In this document: one piece after another, positions 62,722-64,000 of the stretch
Numbering within the stretch: position 1 is the stretch's first letter
How the letters are laid out: each line of letters opens with the position of its first letter
Origin: Actinokineospora inagensis DSM 44258
GTDB taxonomy: Bacteria; Actinomycetota; Actinomycetes; Mycobacteriales; Pseudonocardiaceae
Assembly (NCBI RefSeq): GCF_000482865.1
Contig: NZ_KI519516.1
Span: 118,574-182,573, forward strand
DNA length: 64,000 nt
Reading direction: 5' to 3'
Notes under the pieces: generated by a model
Told to the model about the DNA's origin: nothing
Database searches by the model: none
Seen by the model: only the letters and a program-made list of their open reading frames with translations
Translations under genes and position numbers: made by a program

Positions 62722-63396
62722 GTGCCGTTGGCCACTACCCGGCGTTCCGGCCTCGTCGACCAGGTGATCGACCAGATGCGGGCGGCGATCACCAACGCGG
62801 AGTGGAAGGTCGGCGAACGCATCCCGACCGAGCCCGAACTCGTCACCGCCCTCGGCGTCGGCCGCAACACGGTCCGCGAGGCGGTGCGCGCCCTGTCCCA
62901 CGCGGGCCTGCTGGAGGTGCGCCAGGGCGACGGCACCTTCGTCCGCGCCACCAGCGAGTTCTCCGGCGCGGTCCGGCGGCTCGCGGGCACCGAACTGCGG
63001 GACGTGCTGCAGGTCCGGCGGACCCTCGAGGTCGAGGGCGCCCGGCTGGCCGCGGCGCACCGCACCGAGGAGGAACTGACCGACCTGACCGAGCTGCTCA
63101 ACGCCCGCGACCACTCGATGACCACGAAGGACTACGAGCTCGGGGTCGACCAGGACGCCGCTTTCCACCTCGCGGTCGTGCGCTGCTCGCACAACTCCCT
63201 GCTGGCGGAGCTGTACCAGGGGCTGACCGAGGTCGTGCGCGCGTCGGTGGCCAGCACGGTCAGCACCAAGCCCAGCATGGCCGCGGTCGACCACCAGCGG
63301 CTGCTGGCGGCCATCCGCGACCGGGACACCGCCCGCGCCGCCGCGGAGGCCGCGGGCTTCCTCGACGAGCTGCTGGCCGACCTCGACCAGGACTGA
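62722..63396 (+). CDS. GntR-family (FadR subfamily) regulator
   Basis: This 224-residue protein has the winged helix IPTEPELVTALGVGRNTVREAVRALSHAGLLEVRQGDGTFV and an FCD ligand domain (DAAFHLAVVRCSHNSLL with His, and AVDHQRLLAAIRDRD). FadR-type proteins sense carboxylates bound to a metal. GTG 62722 follows GGAAAGGA. Likely represses the divergent transporter. Confidence 0.9.
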   Translation: MPLATTRRSGLVDQVIDQMRAAITNAEWKVGERIPTEPELVTALGVGRNTVREAVRALSHAGLLEVRQGDGTFVRATSEFSGAVRRLAGTELRDVLQVRRTLEVEGARLAAAHRTEEELTDLTELLNARDHSMTTKDYELGVDQDAAFHLAVVRCSHNSLLAELYQGLTEVVRASVASTVSTKPSMAAVDHQRLLAAIRDRDTARAAAEAAGFLDELLADLDQD

Positions 63397-63432
63397 GCCG
63401 CTCACCCCCGATCGAGCCCCGATCGAGCACGG

Positions 63433-64000
63433 TCACGCCCCTGGCGGCAGGACCGGCAGACCCGGCGGTGCGCCGTGCTCGATCAGGTGCGTGATCGCCC
63501 GGGTGTCCAGGTGGTCGGCCACCAGGTCACCGAGCAGGTCGAGTTGGGCTTGGCGGGCGGCGGCGAAGTCGGTGTCGACAGCGGGGCGGAAGCCCGCGCG
63601 GCCCGCGCGGTCAGCCGCCCACACCAGGAACGCGCGACGGACACCGTCGTTCTCCAGCAGCCCGTGCCAGTGGGTGCCGACGACCGCGTCCGCCAGCGCG
63701 CCCTCACCCGAGCCGTCCGGGAGGGTGATCAGCGACCGCTCGGCGTGCCGGGTGACCCGGCCGTGGTGGATCTCGTAGCCGGTCGCGGGCGCGTCGAAGA
63801 CGGTGCCGTGCGGACGGGTGAGGGTCTTACCGGTGGCGAACTCGACGTCGAGGTCGAGGAGGGCGAGGCCGTCGACGGTACCCGCGCCGGACTCGACGCG
63901 GTCGTCGATCCGGTTGGCGAGCATCTGGAAACCACCGCAGATGCCGAGCAGCGGCAACCCGCGGCGGTGGTGGTCGACGACGGCATCGGCCAACCCGGTG
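63433..64000 (-). CDS. cobQ: Cobyric acid synthase, C-terminal part (cut by window edge)
   Basis: The frame continues beyond the right edge, so only the last ~188 residues are seen. They form the GATase_3 glutamine amidotransferase domain of CobQ: nucleophile Cys in LLGICGGFQML, GYEIHHGRV, and the catalytic His in VGTHWHGLLEND. The full enzyme amidates four side chains of adenosyl-cobyrinic a,c-diamide. It fits with cobA and the cobM-like gene upstream in the window. Confidence 0.88.
   Translation of the reverse strand, partial: TGLADAVVDHHRRGLPLLGICGGFQMLANRIDDRVESGAGTVDGLALLDLDVEFATGKTLTRPHGTVFDAPATGYEIHHGRVTRHAERSLITLPDGSGEGALADAVVGTHWHGLLENDGVRRAFLVWAADRAGRAGFRPAVDTDFAAARQAQLDLLGDLVADHLDTRAITHLIEHGAPPGLPVLPPGA

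Overview
The window is high-GC actinobacterial chromosome, most likely from the Pseudonocardiaceae (Actinokineospora, Saccharothrix, Lentzea and relatives). This rests on very G/C-rich third codon positions, many GTG starts, a mycothione reductase, an XRE/DUF397 regulatory array, an InhA-type enoyl reductase, and the gene order rarA-DUF948-DUF6167-alaS-ruvX-mltG-aroE. The genus assignment is inference.

Left backbone (1-8.5 kb): the end of an IS5-type transposase, a small prepilin peptidase, and a tightly overlapping minus-strand operon for DNA replication repair (rarA), alanyl-tRNA synthetase, RuvX, MltG and shikimate dehydrogenase. Next come four tandem DUF397 genes behind one XRE/DUF5753 regulator (8.5-10.2 kb), a membrane-anchored PstS-like protein (10.8-12.4 kb), and a three-gene envelope-glycosylation module: polyprenyl-phosphate glycosyltransferase, GtrA flippase-like protein and PIG-V-like mannosyltransferase (12.4-15.1 kb).

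The centre (15.2-36.1 kb) is a biosynthetic gene cluster, nearly all on the minus strand and ending in a strong terminator at 15.2 kb. It holds the full 4-hydroxyphenylglycine route: hydroxymandelate synthase HmaS, hydroxymandelate oxidase Hmo and an HpgT-type aminotransferase. No NRPS module is visible. Instead there are two free-standing ketosynthases, a truncated Cys-less KS/CLF-like protein, two discrete acyl carrier proteins, two ANL ligases, an InhA-like enoyl reductase, a hotdog thioesterase, an HSL-type hydrolase, a phytanoyl-CoA-dioxygenase-like enzyme, a FAD/NAD(P) protein, an uncharacterised Cys-containing protein, a GMC oxidoreductase and a P450. A divergent TetR regulator and a repeated motif suggest local control. 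The inferred logic is tyrosine-derived 4-hydroxybenzoylformate or 4-hydroxyphenylglycine activated by an ANL ligase, loaded on a discrete ACP, and extended or condensed by dissociated ketosynthases. The product is unknown.

The adjoining plus-strand operon (36.2-39.3 kb) encodes sulfone/sulfonate scavenging enzymes (SfnG, SfnC/DszC-like, FMN reductase), preceded by a Cys-containing leader peptide of the actinobacterial attenuator type. It ends in a perfect 19-bp hairpin. A zinc alcohol dehydrogenase, a class V aminotransferase, an SGNH hydrolase and an APH-fold kinase follow.

The right part (44-64 kb) returns to mostly ordinary genes: aspS, a helix-turn-helix protein, siroheme/cobalamin methyltransferases (cobA, cobM-like, cobQ fragment), a bioF-like enzyme, secreted trypsin and M15 peptidases, an M48 protease, a YbhB/PEBP protein, mycothione reductase, and a CynX-type exporter with a divergent GntR regulator. 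It includes a 0.7-kb non-coding stretch with a palindromic MITE-like element and direct repeats. I saw no tRNA, rRNA or CRISPR array.
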